From a virus, in the IMG/VR virus record IMGVR_UViG_3300030107_005950, positions 1-36,264 of that record: 36,264 bases of DNA; one strand, given 5' to 3'. The notes under the pieces are model-generated. The model did not search any database. It was not told where the DNA came from and saw nothing but the letters and a program-made list of their open reading frames with translations. The position numbers and the translations under genes were made by a program. Positions 5,623-12,553 of this stretch are shown here, one piece after another. The stretch's first letter is position 1; each line of letters opens with the position of its first letter.

Positions 5623-8350
5623 CATCACTTTGTTTGCAGCGCCAGAGCTGAAGAGCGGGCGACGAGAGGACGGGACTCAACGTGATGGTTCAAAGGCTAC
5701 CGACGTAGCGTGGCCTACAGTTGGTACACTTCGCTCGCTGACGATTGACCGCATGTGTGCGTTGATGACGACGCCCGTTCAGGCACCATCTAAGTTTCGC
5801 TGTCCGTTGTTTATTCCTGGGAAACTGAAGGGGAACAAGCGGAAGAATAGCAACGTAGAGTACATGAGTATGTTGGTGCTCGATGTCGACGGGTCATGGG
5901 CACCCGAAGAGCTCGACGAGAAGTTCAGTAACTACTGCAGGATTATCTACTCGTCCTGGTCGCATAGCCCGAGTACCCCTAGAATGCGCTTGGTGCTGCC
6001 TCTGACGCGTGATGTGTCGCCGGAAGAGTATCGGTCCTTGTGGCACTGGGGAACGCAGGCACTGGGTGCTGGAGCGGACTTATCGACTAAGGATGCAGTG
6101 CGTTCGTACCTTCTGCCCGTTGTTCGGGACTACAGTTTCCAGTGGGAGGACGATGCGCCGGACATGGTGGACCCTGATGTGGTGCTGAAGTCTCTGAAGG
6201 ATACCGATGCGTTGGTTGGCTCACAAGTGTCGGCGGTAGCAGAGCGCAGGCAGCTGGTTGATGACGAGGACATGGTGATTCGTACGCTGGCACCCGGAGG
6301 GAAGACCAAGGAGGTCCGGCTTGCGGACTTTGCTGAGACAGCTGAGCCGGGGGATAAGCTGAAGTGTGCGTGTCCAATAAAGGAAGGCTCATCGATGGGC
6401 TCTGCTTTCCTGGTGATGGAGTCTGACCGGGTTCGGTTGACGTGTATGTCAGAGGGGCACGGACACCAGCGGAACGATGGGGCGAATGCATGGTCTGTTG
6501 TATGGCAGCTCCGAAGTGAACCCAGCACCAGCTGGTCTGGTAACAGTGCAGATCGCTGGGTGTTGAGGCGTGTGTTGATGGCATGTCCACGTGACAAGCG
6601 TGCCCAGGTAGCTGTTGAGATACAGTCTCGGGGCTGGTCCTCACTGGTGCTACCTCCAGGGTGTGGAGAGGTTGCGGAGGCTTGGGTGACATGGCGCAGG
6701 CTTGTGTCAAATGTTGTGCCAGTCGGTATGCGAGGTACAAAGCTGCTTTTTTACAGAATAAGCTCGAACGATTTGGCAGAGTTGACACTGGCTGACGCTT
6801 CGAAAGTCGTACGATTGGCAGCTCTACTGGGTAATGAGTGGGCGCCGATGCGTGATCACTATGGTCTGAAGGTCAGTCGAAAGGGTGAAGAGTTTGTGTC
6901 TGACCAGGAGGCAGTCCGCAGTCTGCAGCCCGTGCTGGGTATGCTGTGCTGCAATACTCTGGAGGATGCTACCGCAGGGGATGGCTTGCACATTACGGAC
7001 TCGGGCACACATGTGGTGACGAGCTCAGGCACATACCGTGAGGACAATGGGACATGGGAGCGTGTTGTTCCGCCTGTTGTGGGCTCCAGGTTGGCGGCAT
7101 CGCGTGGTGTGATTCATAGCAGGCCCATCTCAGTTGACAGAGATCAAGCTCGTGAGGCGTTGACAGCTGTGTTCACTGCAGTATCGGGCTGGTCGTTTGA
7201 GAATCAGGAGTGGTGTGTCCCGTATTTATCTGCGTTCATGATGTCGCTGCCTGTGCTGAGTGAGATGAGGCTTGACCCACCATGGCTGGCTATTCGTGCG
7301 CCGACCAGGAGCGGTAAGACAAAGCTCTGCAGGATGCTTGAAGGCATGACGGGTTGGGTGCACCATGCAGGACAGAGCACTGCGTACGCACTGGCCCGTG
7401 CGTTGGATAGGTCAGGGTCCGCAGTCATACTCGACGATGTAGAAGGCACACGTGCCGGGTTCCGTTCGCGAGATGAGGTGATGGGAGCTCTTCGCTCGGG
7501 GCGATTCACCCGTGGGAATCTATCCGCTCAGGGATACGTAGACTACATCCTGCGCAACCCACTCATTCATGCAGGAATCCATGACCCCACTCATGACCAA
7601 GACCGGAACCGATTCTTGGAGGTGAGACTGGAGCGCCGTGCAGGACATGTTGATCCGGGACCCGTAGCTGATGCGTGCATTGACGAGTGGAGACAGGTAG
7701 TACAGTGGGCAATCATTGCGGACATCGACCGGTTCAGAGATGCATACGATGCTGCAGTGGGCTTGTGTGATACCGAAGGTGTGGAGCCACGGTATGCGCG
7801 TAACCTTGTGCCGGCTGTCGCCGTGTGTTTGTGGGCAGGCGGCGAGTGGACAGCACGAGCTGAGGCATTGGTCAAGGGTTGGCGCATTGGTCTACCCGGT
7901 ACCGAGACAGCGGGTGAGGTTCAAGAGATGGAGTTCCTCGACCTCTTGATGTCGGCGCCATTGCGATGGACGGAAGAGGACGATGATGGACGTGGTGCTA
8001 CCCGTGAGAAGTCTCTGAAGGGATGGCTTGCAGATCGGTTCGGTCCGAATCGTGACCGTGGTTCGCATGGTGTCATCGATAGGGACAAGAAGGTTGCGCT
8101 ACCGTGTGAGCTCGGCGCAGTCTGGTACGAGAACGGGGGAGAACAGCTGTACCTTGGTCTCATTCCCGGCGCAGTGCGGCACATTGCATCCCGCCAGCTG
8201 GGCGCACGGGTTGAGAGAGCTGCCGATATACGCAGATACTTTGATGCGCACCCGGGCTTCATTGAACATAGCCGTCGGGTGCGCATCGATGAGAGCGGTC
8301 GCCAGGTCAGGGTCAGCGTGGTGTGCGTACCCACTGAGGATATCTTCTAA
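5609..8350 (+). CDS. Fused primase-helicase
   Basis: A 913-aa replication protein. An N-terminal archaeo-eukaryotic-type primase-polymerase module is indicated by VLDVDG (residues 90-95; D92 and D94 as metal ligands), SSWSHSPSTPR (115-125) and following strands. A possible zinc site is formed by C253, C255, C279 and H284/H286. The helicase half has Walker A APTRSGKT at 564-571 and Walker B VILDD near 606-610, followed by an Arg-rich segment (FRSRDEVMGALRSGR). The C-terminal 100 residues look like a winged domain. GTG at 5609 is the start, with GGAGGGA upstream. It is the only primase or helicase in the genome and there is no polymerase, so host polymerase recruitment is expected. Confidence 0.85.
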   Translation: MRSFDITLFAAPELKSGRREDGTQRDGSKATDVAWPTVGTLRSLTIDRMCALMTTPVQAPSKFRCPLFIPGKLKGNKRKNSNVEYMSMLVLDVDGSWAPEELDEKFSNYCRIIYSSWSHSPSTPRMRLVLPLTRDVSPEEYRSLWHWGTQALGAGADLSTKDAVRSYLLPVVRDYSFQWEDDAPDMVDPDVVLKSLKDTDALVGSQVSAVAERRQLVDDEDMVIRTLAPGGKTKEVRLADFAETAEPGDKLKCACPIKEGSSMGSAFLVMESDRVRLTCMSEGHGHQRNDGANAWSVVWQLRSEPSTSWSGNSADRWVLRRVLMACPRDKRAQVAVEIQSRGWSSLVLPPGCGEVAEAWVTWRRLVSNVVPVGMRGTKLLFYRISSNDLAELTLADASKVVRLAALLGNEWAPMRDHYGLKVSRKGEEFVSDQEAVRSLQPVLGMLCCNTLEDATAGDGLHITDSGTHVVTSSGTYREDNGTWERVVPPVVGSRLAASRGVIHSRPISVDRDQAREALTAVFTAVSGWSFENQEWCVPYLSAFMMSLPVLSEMRLDPPWLAIRAPTRSGKTKLCRMLEGMTGWVHHAGQSTAYALARALDRSGSAVILDDVEGTRAGFRSRDEVMGALRSGRFTRGNLSAQGYVDYILRNPLIHAGIHDPTHDQDRNRFLEVRLERRAGHVDPGPVADACIDEWRQVVQWAIIADIDRFRDAYDAAVGLCDTEGVEPRYARNLVPAVAVCLWAGGEWTARAEALVKGWRIGLPGTETAGEVQEMEFLDLLMSAPLRWTEEDDDGRGATREKSLKGWLADRFGPNRDRGSHGVIDRDKKVALPCELGAVWYENGGEQLYLGLIPGAVRHIASRQLGARVERAADIRRYFDAHPGFIEHSRRVRIDESGRQVRVSVVCVPTEDIF

Positions 8351-8562
8351 TCATGCCGTCGGATGATATTCTTGTATCGTGGGGTTGGCACGCGACCGAC
8401 TTTATTCAATACGTCGCGTTGAAACCGTCCATCAGAGAAGTGGACTATTGTTTTAATATCCCCAAATAGAAGGTCTACTATCTCGATGGAATCATCCATT
8501 GATATACCTTTGCGCAGTAGTTTTCCTACCGCTTCTATAACTTCGTCATATTCAACCTTCAT
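8347..8562 (-). CDS. Hypothetical protein, 71 aa
   Basis: A 71-aa mostly helical, charged protein (YDEVIEAVGKLLRKG at the N-terminus) with a basic C-terminus. It is the last gene of the minus accessory operon. Its ATG overlaps the end of the preceding reading frame by 11 bases, so translation is likely coupled. Its stop overlaps that of the convergent primase-helicase gene by four bases, leaving no space for a terminator. I do not recognise it. Confidence 0.55.
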   Translation of the reverse strand: MKVEYDEVIEAVGKLLRKGISMDDSIEIVDLLFGDIKTIVHFSDGRFQRDVLNKVGRVPTPRYKNIIRRHD

Positions 8563-8773
8563 TGATTGCCTCCAGTGCTTTGGCTATTCCGCGCACGTTG
8601 GCTCCGACTTCGTCCCCTTGTGTGACGAAGATGGTGTCCTGCTTTCTGTGCCCCGTGCGGATCGAGCTTCCCTTGGGGAGTGTGACGATCCATTTGGTTG
8701 CAAAGAAGAGAGTCTTGGCGGAGCCGACGTATCCGTCAGTCGCATGATAGAGTTTGTATCTCGGGGCGCCCAT
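8552..8773 (-). CDS. Hypothetical protein, 73 aa (possible frameshift product partner)
   Basis: This frame encodes a well-balanced 73-aa sequence from the ATG at 8773, with motifs such as ATDGYVGSAKTLFFATKWIV and GDEVGANVRGIAKAL. Upstream of 8773 the same frame turns into an Arg/His/Thr-rich sequence typical of a shadow. GAGG lies about nine bases before the ATG. The gene is entirely overlapped at its start by the frame 8584-8964, whose good coding signal stops just where this one starts. It is either a separate gene with its own ribosome site, or the second half of one protein joined by a -1 shift near the CCAAAAC at about 8776-8782. Confidence 0.5.
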   Translation of the reverse strand: MGAPRYKLYHATDGYVGSAKTLFFATKWIVTLPKGSSIRTGHRKQDTIFVTQGDEVGANVRGIAKALEAINEG

Positions 8774-8964
8774 CGTTTTGGTCCTCGTACGTCTATGAGT
8801 TTGGGGTATCCGTCTATGTTGATGATGGACACGGCACCTTGGTTGATAGTCCAAAGCGCACGCGCCACCAGATTTGCGGCGGCACGTCCAACGACGCGCA
8901 CCTCTTGATGTTGTTTCCATGTCCCGATGCGTATCAGGTACCGGTCGGTCTTGACGTTCTGCAT
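8584..8964 (-). CDS. Hypothetical protein, 126 aa frame with convincing first 63 residues
   Basis: The start at 8964 has GGAG eight bases upstream, just after the stop of the upstream gene. Residues 1-63 look like a folded protein (KTDRYLIRIGTWKQ, RAAANLVARALWTI, VSIINIDGYPKLIDVRGPK). After about residue 63 the composition changes to Ser, Pro, Arg and Thr without hydrophobic pattern, as in an out-of-frame reading, while another minus frame becomes protein-like from 8773. A frameshift, an assembly indel or a natural overlap are all possible. No family is recognised. Confidence 0.45.
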   Translation of the reverse strand: MQNVKTDRYLIRIGTWKQHQEVRVVGRAAANLVARALWTINQGAVSIINIDGYPKLIDVRGPKRWAPRDTNSIMRLTDTSAPPRLSSLQPNGSSHSPREARSARGTESRTPSSSHKGTKSEPTCAE

Positions 8965-8977
8965 GGTAGTGCTCCGT

Positions 8978-9313
8978 TTATGTCAATGGGTTGAGTAGGT
9001 ATGGCTTGCGAGATTCCATGACGTTAGTGAGCTGAGCCGGGAAGTTAAAGTGGGTGAGCAATGCGCACAGTGCATAGACATCTCCCATCAAAACGTTGCC
9101 GAGCTTCTCTTTGAGGTACGAGCTGTGAACGTATGACCCGTCCCAGCTGAAGCATGCGCCGCCCGATCCGCCACGGTGTAACCATGCCAGGAGGTACTTC
9201 CCGGTCGAGTCTCTGCCGATGTTGATGTGGTAGCGTGTGCCGTTGCCCGGTTCGAACTCGTACGCATGGAGGAATGATTGATCGTCTTCGGTTGGTAGTA
9301 GTGTCAGTGACAT
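8978..9313 (-). CDS. Hypothetical protein, 111 aa
   Basis: A 111-aa protein with aromatic- and Gly-rich central strands (residues about 20-65, including HRGGSGGACFSWDGSYVH) and a helical C-terminus (LMGDVYALCALLTHFNFPAQ). The ATG at 9313 is preceded by AGGAGA at good spacing; the frame is open up to 9397 but that extension overlaps the upstream gene. It sits in the minus accessory operon between two genes of unknown function. I do not recognise it. Confidence 0.55.
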   Translation of the reverse strand: MSLTLLPTEDDQSFLHAYEFEPGNGTRYHINIGRDSTGKYLLAWLHRGGSGGACFSWDGSYVHSSYLKEKLGNVLMGDVYALCALLTHFNFPAQLTNVMESRKPYLLNPLT

Positions 9314-9321
9314 GGGTTCTC

Positions 9322-9567
9322 CTACGGTAGGATTAGGGTTTGAAAAATGAACAGGTACGTAATGCACAAAGCAGCCGGCAATACGATGTCGGCCCAAGCC
9401 GCATCATCACTCGCCTCATCACTCGCCTCATCCACTTGCTCGGGGTCAACTGCCCAAGATGGCAGTCGTCCCGTCCGCTGTTGGTACTCTAGGGCTAGGA
9501 CCATATTTACTGCCGCACTTGAAGGGTGCGGTTTAGGCTCGGTTTCATTGTTGGTGTGTTGTTTCAC
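9322..9567 (-). CDS. Small protein with C-terminal membrane anchor
   Basis: An 81-aa protein. The N-terminal half is polar, followed by an acidic repeat (DEASDEASDDA, residues 46-56) and a strongly hydrophobic C-terminal segment from about 58 to 80, which suggests a tail anchor in the membrane. The start is GTG at 9567 with AAGGAGAG upstream. It is the first gene after a promoter at 9586-9613. Function unknown; a membrane-directed early phage protein such as a superinfection or takeover factor is only a possibility. Confidence 0.55.
   Translation of the reverse strand: MKQHTNNETEPKPHPSSAAVNMVLALEYQQRTGRLPSWAVDPEQVDEASDEASDDAAWADIVLPAALCITYLFIFQTLILP
9405..9428. repeat. 12-bp tandem duplication
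   Basis: CATCACTCGCCT occurs twice in tandem at 9405-9416 and 9417-9428. It lies in frame in the small membrane-anchored gene and duplicates the acidic EASD unit. Confidence 0.85.
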
Positions 9568-9585
9568 GTGTCTCTCCTTCTGTTG

Positions 9586-9615
9586 ATTGTAGTCAGTGTG
9601 ACTATGTAGTCAAGA
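9586..9615 (-). promoter_or_regulatory. Minus-strand promoter with palindromic operator
   Basis: On the minus strand TTGACT (9613-9608) is followed after 16 bases by TACAAT (9591-9586), a good sigma70 pair. The -35 lies in the dyad TGACTACATAGTCA (9612-9599), whose 17-bp context is identical to 4218-4234. It is placed to transcribe the genes from 9567 leftwards, separately from or in addition to read-through from 11204. Confidence 0.65.
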
Positions 9616-9617
9616 GC

Positions 9618-10184
9618 TCAGCCCCATTGCTGAGCCATTGCGTTGGCGATGCCTTGGAATGTGGTGCTCCGAATCTTCCAGCGGTCCTCACTCGGCGGCA
9701 GCTTAAGCAGCCATTGGTCGCGACCGGGAACGATGTCCGTGGGCTGCAATGGCCAGAGGTTGCGCAGCCATAGGCACGTGGCTTTGGTGGCACCGTGCCC
9801 GTGCTGCCATGGGTGTATGATTTGGGTGTACTTACGGCCGTGCAAGCGCTCGACTGCGTACCTGTGCGGGATGGGGTTCTCGATGCAGACGCGAGGGATA
9901 TCGCAGTCAAGCAGCCGGTTAAAAAAGTCGCATGCCTCATCCAACTGAGCCCAGCGTTCCGGGTCGCTGTGGAGCCATCGGACTCCTGCTTTGCTGATGT
10001 ACGTGCACGGTGGGTGTGCAATCATCAGGTCCCATCCATCGTCGATGATGTCGAGGACTGAACCTTGGTAGTGCGGACCCGGGGTGTCGGTCGGCAGTAG
10101 GTCGCAGGACATAGCGTCGTGACCCTTCGCAATGAAGGCATCACGCACGCGCCCGCTGTACTCGCATGCGACAAGCACGCGCAT
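9618..10184 (-). CDS. Compact DNA cytosine methyltransferase-like protein
   Basis: A 188-aa protein related to C5-cytosine methyltransferases. The N-terminus VLVACEYSGRVRDAF corresponds to the SAM-binding motif I, HPPCTYIS carries the catalytic Pro-Pro-Cys (residues 58-60), and IENPIPH matches the ENV motif VI (102-104). It is much shorter than bacterial enzymes (300 residues or more) and no separate target-recognition domain is visible, as in a compact phage-encoded branch of the family. The ATG at 10184 overlaps the preceding TGA, with GGGAGGTGA upstream; GTG at 10187 is the alternative. Protection from host restriction is the likely role. Confidence 0.85.
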   Translation of the reverse strand: MRVLVACEYSGRVRDAFIAKGHDAMSCDLLPTDTPGPHYQGSVLDIIDDGWDLMIAHPPCTYISKAGVRWLHSDPERWAQLDEACDFFNRLLDCDIPRVCIENPIPHRYAVERLHGRKYTQIIHPWQHGHGATKATCLWLRNLWPLQPTDIVPGRDQWLLKLPPSEDRWKIRSTTFQGIANAMAQQWG

Positions 10185-10585
10185 CACTCACCTCCCTTCA
10201 GTGGGGCGTTGAGAAAGTCGTGCATCAGCATTGCGCTGGGCCCGTCTTCCTCTTTCGCAGCCTGCGGATCGAAGCAGTTCTCACAGAGCCAATCCCATCC
10301 GCGTCCCAACTGCTCACCCGCGCGGACATGGACGCCGCAGCAATCGCACGGCCGGTACTCCTCCGCGTGGTCTTGGCACAGGTAGATCCCGTTGTTGTTC
10401 TCGAGCGTCGCCATCGCTCCGCATTGCTCGTGGTGTTCGCAGCGTTCCCCGTTGCCGAGGTGCTGCGCCGTCTGATTGTCGGCGTACAGAATGCGGAACC
10501 CGTTGTGGTGTGTTGGTCGTTTGGTTGTCATGGTCTTCTTGTGTTGGTGTTGTGTTGGTCGTTTCCAGTAGTAGCCATAGTTCAT
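10184..10585 (-). CDS. Zinc-binding small protein
   Basis: A 133-aa protein rich in Cys and His. Two probable zinc sites are visible: C49, H51/H52, C55 with C70 and H73, and C80, C82/C83 with C101 and C104. The second looks like a classical knuckle pair (CDCC and CENC). It starts at an ATGA overlap (10585) with GGAG six bases upstream. The acidic end (AKEEDG) and the Zn clusters suggest a protein-protein or nucleic-acid adaptor. It is in the early-type minus operon directly upstream of the cytosine methyltransferase. Confidence 0.65.
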   Translation of the reverse strand: MNYGYYWKRPTQHQHKKTMTTKRPTHHNGFRILYADNQTAQHLGNGERCEHHEQCGAMATLENNNGIYLCQDHAEEYRPCDCCGVHVRAGEQLGRGWDWLCENCFDPQAAKEEDGPSAMLMHDFLNAPLKGGE

Positions 10586-10788
10586 GCGGGCTCCGAGTTG
10601 TCGAGTAGGGTTTGAACGCCCGCTGCGCTGATGCGCTGGATGAATGGAACGTCAGGGTTGTCGGTATTGGCTCGAATGAGTAGGTACCCGTCAGGCGTTG
10701 ACTTGAGAGAGAAGGTGGGCCGAAGCCCGGGCGTGTTTGTGAGTACACGCTTGTACTCTTTGAACATGGTCAGTTTTCCAGGGGTCAT
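10582..10788 (-). CDS. Hypothetical protein, 68 aa
   Basis: A 68-aa protein with a strand-rich centre (LRPTFSLKSTPDGYLLIRAN) and a short C-terminal helix. The ATG at 10788 overlaps the previous TGA (ATGA) and has GGGGAG upstream, so I prefer it to the open frame beginning at 10875. It is coupled on both sides within the minus operon. No family recognised. Confidence 0.55.
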   Translation of the reverse strand: MTPGKLTMFKEYKRVLTNTPGLRPTFSLKSTPDGYLLIRANTDNPDVPFIQRISAAGVQTLLDNSEPA

Positions 10789-11204
10789 GATTGCTCCCCG
10801 CATTCCTTCCGGCGGATGATGCGCTCGGTAGAGGCACCGTCGATTAGGTCCATCACGCGCTGCGATACGCCGCATTCCGGCTTCCCTAAAAGATTGGCCG
10901 TGTATTTATTCGCGTCTAGTACTTCGTAGAGGTCTTCGGCTTCGCTGTCCGTCAGGTCCACGCGGATGTCCCGACGGGGGCGCAGGACGTGCACTCCGTT
11001 TTGGTTGTGGTCCATGCCCGAGTCGAACTCGTGCGGCCATTGCAGTTTGACGCAGAGCGCACGCGCCGCCGCTACGTGGTTAGCGTCAGCGTTGAGTGCG
11101 TAGTCCCACGGGACAGTGACCGAGCCGGCCGCGCAGCGTGCTTTGATTCGTGACCCGCGATGGTCGGTCGGGCCGAGGTATTTGGTGGTGATGGCTTGCA
11201 ACAT
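10785..11204 (-). CDS. Conserved phage-type hypothetical protein, 139 aa
   Basis: A 139-aa protein whose N-terminus (LQAITTKYLGPTDHRGSRIKA, about residues 2-22) and the following VPWDYALNADANHVAAARAL match a pattern I recall from many phage and archaeal-virus hypothetical proteins. It is the first gene of the minus operon: AAGGAGG lies eight bases before the ATG at 11204, and no gene lies upstream. The conserved part may be a small OB- or SH3-like fold; the function is unknown. It flanks the repeat-rich intergenic region. Confidence 0.65.
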   Translation of the reverse strand: MLQAITTKYLGPTDHRGSRIKARCAAGSVTVPWDYALNADANHVAAARALCVKLQWPHEFDSGMDHNQNGVHVLRPRRDIRVDLTDSEAEDLYEVLDANKYTANLLGKPECGVSQRVMDLIDGASTERIIRRKECGEQS

Positions 11205-11225
11205 GTGGGTGCCTCCTTTGGCGGT

Positions 11226-11240
11226 AAGCTCAGTGAGCTT
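11226..11240. promoter_or_regulatory. 15-bp palindrome in the leader of the minus operon
   Basis: AAGCTCAGTGAGCTT is a perfect 7-1-7 dyad lying 21 bases upstream of the start codon at 11204. It could be an operator or a short RNA hairpin close to the ribosome site. Confidence 0.45.
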
Positions 11241-11617
11241 GGTGAAAAAGTGGAGCTACCTGAGTCCAGGAGGGACTGTCGGTAGCCATGAACCGTTAAA
11301 GCCATCGGAGACACGCACGGAAAGCGGTCCCCAGCGAGTGCCCCAGCGAGCGAAGCGAGTGGGTCGAGTGGGTCGCTTGCAGTGGGTGGCGTAGATGGCA
11401 GGTTCAGACATGGCGGACGGCAGGCCATCCGTGAGACAGAGGGTGGAGTACTGTCTCACCACTGTCTCGGGGACTGTCACGGGATACGTCAGCTGGTTTG
11501 TTGGTCAATGAGACAGTAGTGACAGTAGTGTAGAAGTATCTATATATTAGGAACTCTTGTCTCTCTTACAAAGCATACTGAGGATCAGGGTTATTCCTTT
11601 TGTTCGGATAGTCTATT

Positions 11618-11646
11618 TTGTTGTTTCCCCCAAACGTGAGTATAGG
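11618..11646 (+). promoter_or_regulatory. Possible promoter towards the terminase genes
   Basis: TTGTTG (11618-11623), a 17-bp spacer and TATAGG (11641-11646) form a moderate sigma70-like match inside the AT-rich core, directed at the terminase genes. Each box deviates from consensus, so this is tentative. Confidence 0.3.
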
Positions 11647-11710
11647 CTCAAAGTACTGTCACTTCTGTCTCACTGGGATTCTATTCGACCGACATGTCCC
11701 GTGACAGTGA

Positions 11711-11752
11711 ACTGAGACAGTACTGGTACAGTTCGTATCCTACTGTCTCAGT
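11711..11752. repeat. 12-bp perfect inverted repeat
   Basis: ACTGAGACAGTA (11711-11722) and TACTGTCTCAGT (11741-11752) are exact reverse complements separated by 18 bases. Each arm includes one copy of the 8-mer repeat. Confidence 0.9.
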
Positions 11753-11905
11753 ACAACACATCCGGGTCACTCCGGTCGGGAGCACCACAAAGCTTCAGCT
11801 GGCAACAACCCTATGTCCCACCATTGGCTTCGCCATATATTTCGCCCCCCAGTCAAAAAAACCGGACCAGTTGAAAACCCTTGTCACATTGACTACACTG
11901 AAAAC

Positions 11906-12553
11906 ATGAGCACAATGACCACAAAGCAGCGGTCTGGCAGACGAAACATGATTGCCAGGAGAATGATTGAAGACCCAGCGTCGCTGACGCGCCAGTACTA
12001 TGAGTCAGTAGCAGAGGACTACAACTGCAGCCTTCGCACTGTGTACCGAGATGTTGATTGGGTAGTAACGCAGCTCAAGCAAGGCTGGGTTCCGCCGCCC
12101 CCGCGCAAGAAAGTTGAGTCAGCTGTTCGTGGAAAGTTTGTAGAACACGGGGAGCAACAGTTCCCTGATCATCGTCTTGCTATTGAAGATGCTTTAGTTG
12201 ACGGTCGTTGGTCAAACCGGGAAGCTCAGCGCATTGATGATTCGTACGATGCAGGCGGAGTGCGCAAGGTCATTCGCGATGCGGAAGGGGTGAAGGGGGT
12301 CCTGCGTTCTGAGATGGATGCTGACGGTGTTCGCCTGAGCGTGTCGATTCAAATCAAGCGTTTGCACCGAACGGTTGCCCGTCACACTACTCTGCAGAAT
12401 GACGATATGGCATTGAAGGCAGAGGCTGAGCTAGCGAAGCTACACCGTGGTGTGATTCCGCTGCTTGGCAAAATGGACACATCCGAAGACATGTCGCCTG
12501 AAGAGAAGGAGTTCTACAAGCGGCTACTGGGGAGCTCTGGTGGTGATTCTTGA
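11906..12553 (+). CDS. terS: Putative terminase small subunit
   Basis: A 215-aa protein. Residues about 17-60 form a helix-turn-helix-like region (SVAEDYNCSLRTVYRDVDWV), followed by a Pro-rich linker and long charged helices to the C-terminus, the layout of many small terminases that bind the packaging site. The ATG at 11906 is preferred to the open frame at 11813, whose extra sequence is not protein-like. Its TGA overlaps the start of the large subunit (TTGA). Position and architecture support the call, but no family motif is decisive. Repeats lie directly upstream and are candidate binding sites. Confidence 0.7.
   Translation: MSTMTTKQRSGRRNMIARRMIEDPASLTRQYYESVAEDYNCSLRTVYRDVDWVVTQLKQGWVPPPPRKKVESAVRGKFVEHGEQQFPDHRLAIEDALVDGRWSNREAQRIDDSYDAGGVRKVIRDAEGVKGVLRSEMDADGVRLSVSIQIKRLHRTVARHTTLQNDDMALKAEAELAKLHRGVIPLLGKMDTSEDMSPEEKEFYKRLLGSSGGDS

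Larger units (their letters stand above)
11431..11752. repeat. Interspersed G(A/T)GACAGT repeats
   Basis: The 8-mer GAGACAGT or GTGACAGT appears at 11510, 11519, 11701 and 11714 (plus) and as ACTGTCTC or ACTGTCAC at 11450, 11461, 11473, 11655 and 11742 (minus), with variants at 11433 and 11664. Neighbouring copies are 9-13 bases apart, close to one helical turn. Confidence 0.9.
11205..11905. other. 700-bp intergenic region with repeat cluster, candidate packaging site or origin
   Basis: No convincing gene lies between the divergent genes at 11204 and 11906. The region contains a 15-bp dyad (11226-11240), GC-rich repeats of GCGAGTG/GAGTGGG type (11331-11395), about ten copies of G(A/T)GACAGT on either strand (11431-11749), an AT-rich stretch (about 11527-11640) between the two repeat groups, and a 12-bp inverted repeat with an 18-bp spacer (11711-11752). 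It is immediately upstream of the terminase genes, where packaging sites often lie. Packaging site, replication origin and repressor array are all possible. Confidence 0.7.

Noticed and set aside
6087-6788. 233-aa open frame on the minus strand inside the primase-helicase gene
   Set aside because: It is rich in Pro, Ser, His and Gln without a hydrophobic pattern, has no ribosome site, and lies opposite a strongly supported gene.
10166-10615. 149-aa plus-strand frame rich in Val and Leu opposite the zinc protein gene
   Set aside because: Its apparent hydrophobicity mirrors the complementary strand; the minus gene has Cys/His clusters and coupled starts.
11331-11395. GCGAGTG/GAGTGGG repeats as a possible CRISPR or mobile-element end
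   Set aside because: The units are short and irregular, with no spacer structure, target duplication or transposase gene nearby.
11694-11909. 71-aa plus-strand frame in the repeat-rich intergenic region
   Set aside because: It runs through the repeats and inverted repeat, lacks a ribosome site, and has Thr/Ser-rich low-information content.
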